This document shows positions 43,652 through 50,766 of a DNA stretch of 64,000 nt, piece by piece; position 1 is the first letter of the stretch, and each line of letters begins with the position of its first letter. The notes under the pieces are model-generated. The model saw nothing but the letters and a program-made list of their open reading frames with translations. It was not told where the DNA came from and made no database searches. The position numbers were made by a program, and so were the translations under genes. Source of the stretch: a virus; the IMG/VR virus record IMGVR_UViG_3300027777_000028, positions 34,377 to 98,376 of that record. The stretch is one strand, 5' to 3'.

Positions 43652-43816
43652 ATGGAAACAAAAAAAGTTATCGAAGTAAATCTCGGAGTTGGAATGGATC
43701 AGATTTTTCCACAACCAATACAAATTGTTGTAAGCGACGAAATTGAAGAAATGAGAGATGAATATCCTGCAAATGTAGAAGGATCAGAAGAATTTAATAA
43801 TTTTAATAATAAATAA
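43652..43816 (+). CDS. Small acidic protein, 54 aa
   Basis: ATG 43652 to TAA 43816: METKKVIEVNLGVGMDQIF, then a short beta/helix segment and an Asn-rich end. It fits between two genes with short gaps. Unknown function. Confidence 0.55.
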   Translation: METKKVIEVNLGVGMDQIFPQPIQIVVSDEIEEMRDEYPANVEGSEEFNNFNNK

Positions 43817-43818
43817 AA

Positions 43819-44118
43819 ATGGGGAAAGCAGCAAAAAAACACAGAGCAAAAGTAGCGGCAAGAAATTTAAGATTGTCACAAAAAAAATCAGCAATGCAAA
43901 AAGCATTTGACACTTTGATACAACAACAAATGGAAAAAATGAAAGAAGACCAAGAGTTAACAGCTCAAGTTGGAGATCAAGAAATGAATTTTGAAATTGT
44001 TGAAGATAGAGTTGTTGAACACGCATTTAAATTCACACCAAACGAAGAAGAGTCGGCAAAAATCAATAAAGAATTTGATGAGGTTTTTGAAGAAGAAGAA
44101 ACATCCGAGAACCAATAA
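43819..44118 (+). CDS. Hypothetical protein with basic N-terminus, 99 aa
   Basis: N-terminal 35 residues are strongly basic (KAAKKHRAKVAARNLRLSQKK), the C-terminal half strongly acidic. Such bipolar proteins may bind nucleic acid; function unknown. Located directly before gp46. Confidence 0.65.
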   Translation: MGKAAKKHRAKVAARNLRLSQKKSAMQKAFDTLIQQQMEKMKEDQELTAQVGDQEMNFEIVEDRVVEHAFKFTPNEEESAKINKEFDEVFEEEETSENQ

Positions 44119-44126
44119 AGATTGAT

Positions 44127-46499
44127 ATGGATTTATTCAATCCACCAAAATTATTTAATTACAACATAATGATAAAAGATTTAGACTTTTCAAAGTTTGA
44201 AAACCCGACGATACAAGTCGTATGGGAAGATTTACCAGAAAATTTTACACAAGACAAACTTAAAAGTGTTAAACATTATTTTTCAAAAAAGTATAACACA
44301 ACAAACGTTAATGTTTTAACAAAGGCAAAGAATGTTGAAACTGAAACAACACAAAGTATTGATGTGTCGGTGAATATTACTGACACACAATACCAACTTG
44401 ATCTTATTACCAATTACCTTAAATCAAAAGGACATGAAGACAAAAGTGATGATGTGTTAAACATCAACAGAATGGTTGAAAATAAAATGTCTGGTGATGA
44501 AGAAACTTCAGCACAATTTAAGAAATGGTATATTCGAAATATTGAGTTTTCAAACTTTTTATCATACGGTGAAAATCAAAGATTAGATTTTGATAAGTTA
44601 AATGGAATTGTGGTGGTTGAATCTGATCCTCCTAATTTCGGTGGAAAAACCGTATTAACGGTGGATCTTTTAATGTTTTTGTTTTTTAACGAAACAACAA
44701 AGACAACAAAGGCCGAAGAAATATTTAACCGATTTTCAAACAAAGACAAAGTTCATGTTAAAGGTGAAATCACAATTGATGGTGAAGATTATATTATTGT
44801 TAGAAACATCGAAAGAAAAATGTCCAAAAAGGGTGAATGGAATGTCAAAACCGAATTGGACTTCTTTAAAAAATTATCTGATGGGTCTTTATTAAATTTT
44901 ACGGGAGAACAAAGAAGAGAAACCGAGGCCTTCATTAAAAATTCAATTGGAACAAAAGAGGACTTTTTAATGACAATTCTTACAACAGGATCAAACCTTG
45001 AAGATTTATTGGAATCAAAACCAACGGCAAGAGGTCAGGTATTATCAAGATTTATGGGACTTGAGTTTTTGAAAAGAAAAGAAGAAGTTGCAAAAGAAAT
45101 ATACTCTGAGTTCTCAAAACAAAAAATTTCAAACATATATTCTTCAGAACAATTAAAAAGTGATATTGAAACACACCAAACTTCGATCATAGAATTAAAG
45201 ACTACAATTGCGGAAAGCAAAAAAAGTTTATCTGAAGTTGATGAAGCGATTGTAAAAGGAAAAACATATCGTGATGATATGTTAAAAAGAAAAAATACCA
45301 ATATTGATCAAGAATTAAGTTTATTAAATCCTGATAAAACCAAAGATGAAATAAAAGAAATTGAACGTGAGAAATCAGGTTATTTAATAAAAATATCTGA
45401 AATTAAAGTCGTTGAACCATCTGAGTTTTACCATGAGGATAAACATGATGAGATTAAAGAACAATATAATAATGTTTATAAAGAGGTTATTCAAATTGAC
45501 ACTGAAATCGCATCAATCAACAAATTAAAGTCTTCAGTTGAGGGTGGAATTAAATGTGAACACTGTGGGATTGAGTTGATGAACGCAACAATCACAAATT
45601 CGAAAATTGCAGAATTAGATGGACTTATTGTGCAAAAAAACACAAAAACAACACTTATGACGGATTTATCCAACAAAGAACAAAGTTTTGTGAAACTCAA
45701 AAGAGAATTTGATGAATATGAAAAAAATAAGTTGGTTAAAGAAAAATATGAAATATCTGTTGAAAGTTGTGATTTAAAGATCGGTTCTTTAAACGATAAG
45801 ATTAAACGTTGGGAAGAAATACAAGATAAGATTTCTGAAAACCAAAAGATTGATTCATTGTTGATCAAAGCTGACGTTAGATTGGATGAATTGGAACTTC
45901 AAAGAAGAACGATCAGTAATTCAATTCTAACAAACGAGGGATCAATTAAATCACTTGACGAAAAGATTGATAACAACAAAAAAATGATTGTTAAAATCAA
46001 AGAGGAAGAAGAGAAAGAAAAAATCTTTAAGATCTATTTAGAACTTTATGGTAAAAATGGTATTTCAAAAATGATTATGAAAACTATGATGCCTCTAATT
46101 AATTCTGAACTACAAAGACTTATGGAAGATTCTTGTCATTTCAAATTGGAAATTAGAATTAATGATAAAAATGAGGTTGAGTTTATTATGACTGATAATG
46201 CTAGTGGTATTGAGAAATTAATGACTTCAGGATCAGGATTTGAAAAAACAATTTCATCTTTAGCTTTGAGATCAGTTCTTACTAAGATCGCAAGTTTGCC
46301 AAAACCAAATTTGGTAGTTCTCGATGAGGTGTTTGGAAAAATCGCCAATGACAACTTAGAAATGGTCTATGAGTTCTTCACTAAGATTAAAGATTACTTT
46401 GAAAAGATCTTTGTTATTAGTCATAATAGTATTGTGTCAACTTGGGGTGACCATGTGGTGAAAATTAAAAAAGAAAATAATTTGTCAAAAGTTTTGTAG
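44127..46499 (+). CDS. Recombination nuclease subunit, gp46/SbcC/Rad50-like, N-terminally extended
   Basis: SMC-like ATPase partner of gp47. 790 residues versus about 560 in T4. The ATPase begins only around residue 130 (KWYIRNIEFSNFLSYGENQ); the first about 130 residues form an additional domain. Walker A is atypical, PNFGGKT near 169-175. The zinc hook CEHC lies near 476-479 between two coiled-coil arms. Signature motif region TSGSGFEKT and Walker B LVVLDEVFG are in the C-terminal part. Ends at a host-type promoter for the next gene. Confidence 0.88.
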   Translation: MDLFNPPKLFNYNIMIKDLDFSKFENPTIQVVWEDLPENFTQDKLKSVKHYFSKKYNTTNVNVLTKAKNVETETTQSIDVSVNITDTQYQLDLITNYLKSKGHEDKSDDVLNINRMVENKMSGDEETSAQFKKWYIRNIEFSNFLSYGENQRLDFDKLNGIVVVESDPPNFGGKTVLTVDLLMFLFFNETTKTTKAEEIFNRFSNKDKVHVKGEITIDGEDYIIVRNIERKMSKKGEWNVKTELDFFKKLSDGSLLNFTGEQRRETEAFIKNSIGTKEDFLMTILTTGSNLEDLLESKPTARGQVLSRFMGLEFLKRKEEVAKEIYSEFSKQKISNIYSSEQLKSDIETHQTSIIELKTTIAESKKSLSEVDEAIVKGKTYRDDMLKRKNTNIDQELSLLNPDKTKDEIKEIEREKSGYLIKISEIKVVEPSEFYHEDKHDEIKEQYNNVYKEVIQIDTEIASINKLKSSVEGGIKCEHCGIELMNATITNSKIAELDGLIVQKNTKTTLMTDLSNKEQSFVKLKREFDEYEKNKLVKEKYEISVESCDLKIGSLNDKIKRWEEIQDKISENQKIDSLLIKADVRLDELELQRRTISNSILTNEGSIKSLDEKIDNNKKMIVKIKEEEEKEKIFKIYLELYGKNGISKMIMKTMMPLINSELQRLMEDSCHFKLEIRINDKNEVEFIMTDNASGIEKLMTSGSGFEKTISSLALRSVLTKIASLPKPNLVVLDEVFGKIANDNLEMVYEFFTKIKDYFEKIFVISHNSIVSTWGDHVVKIKKENNLSKVL

Positions 46500-46523
46500 A
46501 TTGAAATATTTTTCTTAGTTTTG
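46494..46523 (+). promoter_or_regulatory. Host-type (Bacteroidota) promoter
   Basis: TTG (46494-46496), exactly 19 nt, then TAGTTTTG (46516-46523), a perfect match to TTG-N19-TAnnTTTG. The transcript would start at or next to the ATG at 46528, giving a leaderless mRNA. Overlaps the end of the gp46 gene. Confidence 0.7.
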
Positions 46524-46527
46524 TCTT

Positions 46528-47433
46528 ATGAAAACAATTTTAACCAACTACATCTCAAAAAAAATATCTAAAGACGAAAAGGCGGAAAAATCAATCCTAC
46601 AAGCGATTTTAGGTTTGGCATCATACCTCAGCATTGATGATGATTTGATTTTGGATTTTATAGAGGATGCTGAGAATGATAATATCTTTAGTTCTTTAGA
46701 TTTTATTGATGGTGGAAATTGGTGCGATAGTTTGGTTGATGAAAAATATCTACCTTTTATGAAAGAACTATTCCAATGCAGACCTATTGGATTAGGAACA
46801 CCAAACGCGGCATGTGGTGAAGGAGAATTAATGTTAATTTTATCTTCACCACAAATAACAAGACCAACACAAAATGACATATTGATTGGTGAAAAAAAAT
46901 ACAATTTAAAAGATACTAAACCAAGAATATTCTCCGAAATCACAGGTAAGGACTTAAACAAAAAACTCATAAAAATTTGTGAAGAAATCGGGTTCCAACC
47001 TAACGTATATAATTCAGTTAATACTGTACAGTTAGTTAATAAAAACTATGTTGAAAACCATTGGAACAAACAATTCGAAAATTCAACCATAGAAAATGTT
47101 AAAAAACTTTTATCCGTGTTTTTAATTTCATTATTCCCCGATAAAAAAATTGAAACCGAAAAGATCGATGAGATTATTAATAATGTTTTAGAAAATAATC
47201 TTTTGGTTTGGGATAAATGGATTAAAGAGTTGATTATTTTTATATACAAAAATGGTGTTGAAAAAAATGAGAACTTAGTTCTTATGGAGGTTAATGGTAA
47301 TGTTAAATCATTACCAAGTGATCAAAATATTTTCTCAGAAAAAGTGATGAATAATCAAATAATCTTTACTGGTGATTATTTTAGAATGAATCAAAAAAAT
47401 AAAACAGGTTTGTATTTAAATTATGTAAACTAA
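46528..47433 (+). CDS. Possible restriction-type nuclease paired with methylase
   Basis: 301 residues. Residues about 90-145 contain GEGELMLILSS, then DILIGEKKYNLKDTKPRI, which resembles the E...D-x(n)-(E/V)xK core of restriction-type PD-(D/E)XK proteins, but the usual acidic residue two before Lys is Asn, so activity is uncertain. It has its own host-type promoter and terminator and is followed by an N6-adenine methylase gene. A restriction-modification-like or protective pair is inferred; otherwise unknown. Confidence 0.55.
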   Translation: MKTILTNYISKKISKDEKAEKSILQAILGLASYLSIDDDLILDFIEDAENDNIFSSLDFIDGGNWCDSLVDEKYLPFMKELFQCRPIGLGTPNAACGEGELMLILSSPQITRPTQNDILIGEKKYNLKDTKPRIFSEITGKDLNKKLIKICEEIGFQPNVYNSVNTVQLVNKNYVENHWNKQFENSTIENVKKLLSVFLISLFPDKKIETEKIDEIINNVLENNLLVWDKWIKELIIFIYKNGVEKNENLVLMEVNGNVKSLPSDQNIFSEKVMNNQIIFTGDYFRMNQKNKTGLYLNYVN

Positions 47434-47447
47434 GTTTACATATTTTT
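47422..47447 (+). terminator. Rho-independent terminator
   Basis: Stem TATGTAAAC / GTTTACATA with the stop codon TAA as the apparent 3-base loop, followed by TTTTT. Confidence 0.7.
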
Positions 47448-47458
47448 AATTTGATTGA

Positions 47459-47465
47459 TATTTAT
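47459..47465 (+). promoter_or_regulatory. TATTTAT motif before methylase
   Basis: 4 nt before the ATG at 47470. Confidence 0.4.
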
Positions 47466-47469
47466 TAAT

Positions 47470-48636
47470 ATGGATAAAGTAAAAAATTTTGGTCAGGTAT
47501 TCACCCCCGATAACATTGTGGATTTAATGATTAATCTATCAAAAAACCAAGGTAATATTTTAGAACCGAGTTCTGGTGATGGTGCCTTCACTAAAAAATT
47601 AAAGTTAATCCCAAACAGAGAATCTATGTCAATAGAAATTGACGAAATTTATAGTAATGATGACAATGTTATTATGGATTTTTTTGATCTACCATTAGAA
47701 TCAAAGTTTGATACCATAATAGGAAACCCGCCTTATGTTGCCTTTAAAAACATATTACCAGATACTATTAGTAAAATTCAAAATATAGAAACATTAAATG
47801 GTTTTGATAATAGAACAAATCTTTTTATTTATTTTGTTAGAAAATGTATTGATCATTTAACAGATAATGGTGAAATTATTTTTATAACCCCAAGAGAATT
47901 TATAAAACAAACCTCATCGATAAAATTGAATAATACATTGTATGAATACGGTACAATCACAGATTGGTATGAATACGGAGATAAAAATCTTTTTAAGGGA
48001 TACTCCCCGAATGTTGTTATTTGGAGATTTGAAAAAAATAATTTCACAAGAAAAACTAACACGTCAAATGGTGAAAAAAACTTCATAATTAGAAACGGAC
48101 AAGTATTATTCACTGATAATAATTTTACTGTTAAATTTAATGACCTTTTTTTTGTTAAAGTGGGTGCGGTTAGTGGGGCTGATGATATATTTACGAATGA
48201 TTTGGGTAATAAAAATTTTGTTTGTTCATTCACCAAAAAAACTGGAGAATTGAAAACTATGTATTATGAAGTAATAAACAACCATTTGACTCAAAATAAA
48301 GAAAAATTATTAACTCGAAAAATAAAAAAATTTGATGACACAAATTGGTGGAAATGGGGTAGAGGATATTATGAGAGTAATTCAGAAAGGATTTATGTTA
48401 ATTGTAAAACAAGAGATAATAATCCTTTTTTTACTAATGATTGTAAAAATTATGACGGATCCGTTCTTGCAATTTTTCCTAAGAAAAAAATTAATATTGA
48501 ACAAGTGGTTAATGATTTAAACTCCGTGGATTGGGATGATTTAGGGTTCAAAGTTGGAGGAAGGTTAGTTTTTTCTCAAAAATCATTAGAGAATACTTAT
48601 TTACCTGATTTTTTTTGTGAATATTTTGATAACTAA
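47470..48636 (+). CDS. N6-adenine DNA methyltransferase (Eco57I/TaqI-like)
   Basis: 388 residues with ATG 47470; an upstream TTG lies within the promoter-like motif and was rejected. SAM-binding motif I LEPSSGDGAF at 31-40, preceded by GQVFTPDNIV; catalytic motif IV NPPY at 86-89; the C-terminal part is likely the target-recognition domain. Gamma-type amino-methylase of type I/IIG/II systems. The upstream gene may be its nuclease partner. It could also protect phage DNA from host restriction. Confidence 0.85.
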   Translation: MDKVKNFGQVFTPDNIVDLMINLSKNQGNILEPSSGDGAFTKKLKLIPNRESMSIEIDEIYSNDDNVIMDFFDLPLESKFDTIIGNPPYVAFKNILPDTISKIQNIETLNGFDNRTNLFIYFVRKCIDHLTDNGEIIFITPREFIKQTSSIKLNNTLYEYGTITDWYEYGDKNLFKGYSPNVVIWRFEKNNFTRKTNTSNGEKNFIIRNGQVLFTDNNFTVKFNDLFFVKVGAVSGADDIFTNDLGNKNFVCSFTKKTGELKTMYYEVINNHLTQNKEKLLTRKIKKFDDTNWWKWGRGYYESNSERIYVNCKTRDNNPFFTNDCKNYDGSVLAIFPKKKINIEQVVNDLNSVDWDDLGFKVGGRLVFSQKSLENTYLPDFFCEYFDN

Positions 48637-48669
48637 TTGAAACAAATCCCAACTTTATTCTTATATTTG
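48637..48669 (+). promoter_or_regulatory. Possible host-type promoter
   Basis: TATATTTG at 48662-48669 is a perfect -7 element; the nearest TTG (48637-48639) is 22 nt upstream rather than 19. Lies 24 nt before the ATG at 48694. Confidence 0.5.
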
Positions 48670-48693
48670 TAGAACAATCTAAAACACGAAAAA

Positions 48694-49218
48694 ATGAATT
48701 ACTTACTTTTTACTTATTTTGACAACACAGTAGAAAATGCAGAAGAAAAAACCCAAGAAATCGGAACCAAACTAGCAGAACACATGACAAGTGGTCAAGT
48801 CAAATTTATGTTTGGTGAAAAACATTCAATTTTCCATTTTGCATACAAAGGAGATTTTCAAGATGTTTCAGACATATTGTTTTTTATTTCAGAGGAAGTT
48901 TCTGGTTTTGAATATGTTGTCATCAAAAAATCAAAAGACTACGCATCAAATTTCGAGAAAGACAACCTTGATCATTTAATGTCGTTGAGAACAGTAAAAC
49001 CAAAAAAACAAAACCCAGAGCCACCAAAATTAAGAACAAAAAATCTTGGAAACAACGAACCATTTTTTGATATTGCAGATCTTATTATGAATTTCAAACG
49101 GCCTGAAATTTGTGATATGACACTTGACGAACTACTTGATAAAATTGGTAGTGAAGGTATGGAATCATTATCAGAATTGGAAAGAAAAAAATTAGACGAG
49201 TATTCAAAATCACTTTAA
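48694..49218 (+). CDS. Hypothetical protein with DUF6576-like C-terminus
   Basis: 174 residues. The N-terminal about 95 residues form an alpha/beta domain of unknown type. The C-terminal MTLDELLDKIGSEGMESLSELE plus RKKLDEYSK resembles the short LDxILDKIxxxGxxSLTxxE motif (DUF6576) found at the ends of Bacteroidota proteins. It is co-transcribed with the sigma factor 9 nt downstream; a regulatory partner such as a modulator of the sigma factor is possible. Confidence 0.65.
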   Translation: MNYLLFTYFDNTVENAEEKTQEIGTKLAEHMTSGQVKFMFGEKHSIFHFAYKGDFQDVSDILFFISEEVSGFEYVVIKKSKDYASNFEKDNLDHLMSLRTVKPKKQNPEPPKLRTKNLGNNEPFFDIADLIMNFKRPEICDMTLDELLDKIGSEGMESLSELERKKLDEYSKSL

Positions 49219-49227
49219 TAAACATAT

Positions 49228-50028
49228 ATGAAACAAAAAAACACAGGATCTCCAATTAATCAGGAGGAAATTTCGCACTACCTTAAAGACATTAGAAAAA
49301 TTAAGGTAATGACCGCAGAAAGAGAACGAGAGTTGGCGAAAATTATGAAGTCTGATGATTTAGAATTAACCCAAAAACAAAGAATTGAAGAAGAACTTTT
49401 AACGGGAAACCTTCGTTTTGTAATTACGGTGGCAAAACAATATCAAAATCAAGGTTTGGATTTATCAGACTTGATTGCTGAAGGAAATTTGGGTTTAATG
49501 AAGGCGATTAAAAACTTTGATTGGAACAAAGATTTGAGATTTATATCATATGCGGTTTGGTGGGTAAAACAATCTATAATCCAATCTTTAAATGATAATT
49601 CAAGAACAATTCGTCTTCCAGTCAATGTGGTTCAGGATCTTCATAAGGCAAAGAAAGAGGTTGAACAGACCGGAAAGAAACTTGAGGATAAGTTTGCTTC
49701 ATTACCCTCAATGATAGACTTAGATATGAATATCAATGAAGACGGAGATACGTTATTGGATATGATTGCAAATAAAGATGCTGAATTACCTGATGCGATA
49801 TTTGACACAAAAGACATTTTAAAAGACAAATTACTAAAACTTTTGGATGTTTTGGATGATAGGGAGAGATCAATTGTTGGTGATTACTTTGGATTAACAG
49901 GAACACCAAGAACATTGGAAGACATTGGATCTGATTTTGGATTGACTAAAGAACGTGTTCGTCAGATTAAAGAAAAGGCTCTTCGAAGACTTAGAAATGA
50001 TTCTTCAGAATTGTTTGATTATTTCTAA
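49228..50028 (+). CDS. RpoD-like RNA polymerase sigma factor
   Basis: 266 residues, built like the short primary sigma factors of Bacteroidota. Region 1.2 about residues 13-40 (ISHYLKDIRKIKVMTAERE); region 2 about 60-130 with NLRFVITVAKQYQNQGLDL, DLIAEGNLGLMKAI and the promoter-melting FISYAVWWVKQSI segment; a shortened region 3; region 4 about 200-258 with the helix-turn-helix TLEDIGSDFGLTKERVRQI. Unlike the minimal T4 gp55 it has region 4, so it can probably read both promoter elements. Likely redirects host RNA polymerase to phage promoters. Confidence 0.9.
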   Translation: MKQKNTGSPINQEEISHYLKDIRKIKVMTAERERELAKIMKSDDLELTQKQRIEEELLTGNLRFVITVAKQYQNQGLDLSDLIAEGNLGLMKAIKNFDWNKDLRFISYAVWWVKQSIIQSLNDNSRTIRLPVNVVQDLHKAKKEVEQTGKKLEDKFASLPSMIDLDMNINEDGDTLLDMIANKDAELPDAIFDTKDILKDKLLKLLDVLDDRERSIVGDYFGLTGTPRTLEDIGSDFGLTKERVRQIKEKALRRLRNDSSELFDYF

Positions 50029-50035
50029 AAAAGTT

Positions 50036-50065
50036 TTGGCAAATTAAATATTTGTATTATCTTTG
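50036..50065 (+). promoter_or_regulatory. Perfect host-type promoter for the noncoding RNA
   Basis: TTG (50036-50038), 19-nt spacer, TATCTTTG (50058-50065). Matches TTG-N19-TAnnTTTG exactly. Predicted start about 50070-50073, with no protein gene on this strand before the terminator at 50275. Confidence 0.8.
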
Positions 50066-50071
50066 TATAAC

Positions 50072-50275
50072 AAACGACGATAGATATAATCAATTAAGTT
50101 TGTCGGGTTTGAATTTTTAGAATCGGACCAAAAAAAAAAAGGGTTGAACCGAGATTACCCTAACAACTCGGCGGAATGAGACACGAGGTTCTCAAGGTGA
50201 AAATCCTCAATCTTATCTATATGGTGAGATGAAACTACACTCCCCCACTGATATCGGTGGGGGTTTTATTTTTTT
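50072..50275 (+). ncRNA. Candidate structured noncoding RNA, about 200 nt, with tandem pseudoknots
   Basis: Between its own promoter and terminator. Pairings read by eye: ACAAAC (50070-50075) with GTTTGT (50098-50103); GGTTTGA (50106-50112) with TCGGACC (50123-50129); an 11-base A run; H-type pseudoknot with GGGT (50141-50144)/ACCC (50157-50160) and CCGAG (50149-50153)/CTCGG (50167-50171); a second possible pseudoknot with TGAGA (50177-50181)/TCTCA (50190-50194) and GAGG (50185-50188)/CCTC (50205-50208); an 8-bp hairpin 50210-50217/50223-50230; then the terminator. No known RNA family was recognised. Higher GC than its surroundings. An 18-codon ORF at 50176-50232 exists but is probably chance. 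Confidence 0.72.
50241..50275 (+). terminator. Strong Rho-independent terminator of the noncoding RNA
   Basis: Stem CCCCCAC / GTGGGGG extended by TG/CG closing pairs around an ATAT loop, then TTTTATTTTTTT. The strongest, most GC-rich hairpin in the window. Confidence 0.93.
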
Positions 50276-50723
50276 ATACCCAAATAACTAATTGATCTTT
50301 ACCAACTTTAAACGGGTTATCTAATGATTCTCTAAAAACAGTATATACTTTCAATATCCAGTAAGTCCCCCCTTGAAATTCAGCACCAATCGCAAGAGCC
50401 AACTCCCATTTCAAAGATTTTACCACAAATTCAGTTCCGTCATTAATTTCTCTTTCGACTATTTTTTCTGCAATTTCTTTTTTTGCTAAATTCAATACCT
50501 CTTTAATTTCTGAATTACTAATTTCTCTTTGATTATATTCATATGAGTGTTTGCCTGTTAGTTTGAAACCTTGACCTTCTAATTCTTTTCTATTTTTTCT
50601 ATTGAACGCATGAAGACCACGATCTACTTCTAAATTAAACGATACTTCAATATTTGACACTATTTGAGCAATAGTTTTTTCGATTAATAATTGTTTTTTA
50701 ATTGATTCTCTAAGTAAAGACAT
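50274..50723 (-). CDS. Hypothetical protein with possible capsid-targeting N-terminus
   Basis: 149 residues. The N-terminus SLLRESIKKQLLIEK is an amphipathic peptide ending in a Glu-Lys step like others in this window. The remainder is alpha/beta with KKEIAEKIVEREINDGTEF and a C-terminal strand TYWILKVYTVFRESL. A TATTTAT motif precedes it on the minus strand. Probably a late, virion-carried protein; no family known. Confidence 0.6.
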   Translation of the reverse strand: MSLLRESIKKQLLIEKTIAQIVSNIEVSFNLEVDRGLHAFNRKNRKELEGQGFKLTGKHSYEYNQREISNSEIKEVLNLAKKEIAEKIVEREINDGTEFVVKSLKWELALAIGAEFQGGTYWILKVYTVFRESLDNPFKVGKDQLVIWV

Positions 50724-50737
50724 ATAAATTGTTTATA

Positions 50738-50750
50738 ATAAATATTTATA
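50738..50750. promoter_or_regulatory. Overlapping TATTTAT motifs on both strands
   Basis: Minus-strand copy 50738-50744 lies 14 nt before the minus gene start (50723); plus-strand copy TATTTATA 50743-50750 has its 7-mer ending 17 nt before the ATG at 50767. A near-palindromic divergent element. Confidence 0.55.
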
Positions 50751-50766
50751 GAATAAACTTTAAAAC

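Noticed and set aside
47455-47469. TTG start of the adenine methylase
   Set aside because: It lies in the TATTTAT region; ATG 47470 places the conserved FGQVFTP motif normally.
50176-50232. 18-codon ORF inside the candidate RNA (possible tag or leader peptide)
   Set aside because: An ORF this short is expected by chance in 200 nt; no tRNA-like ends are present to support a tmRNA-type role.
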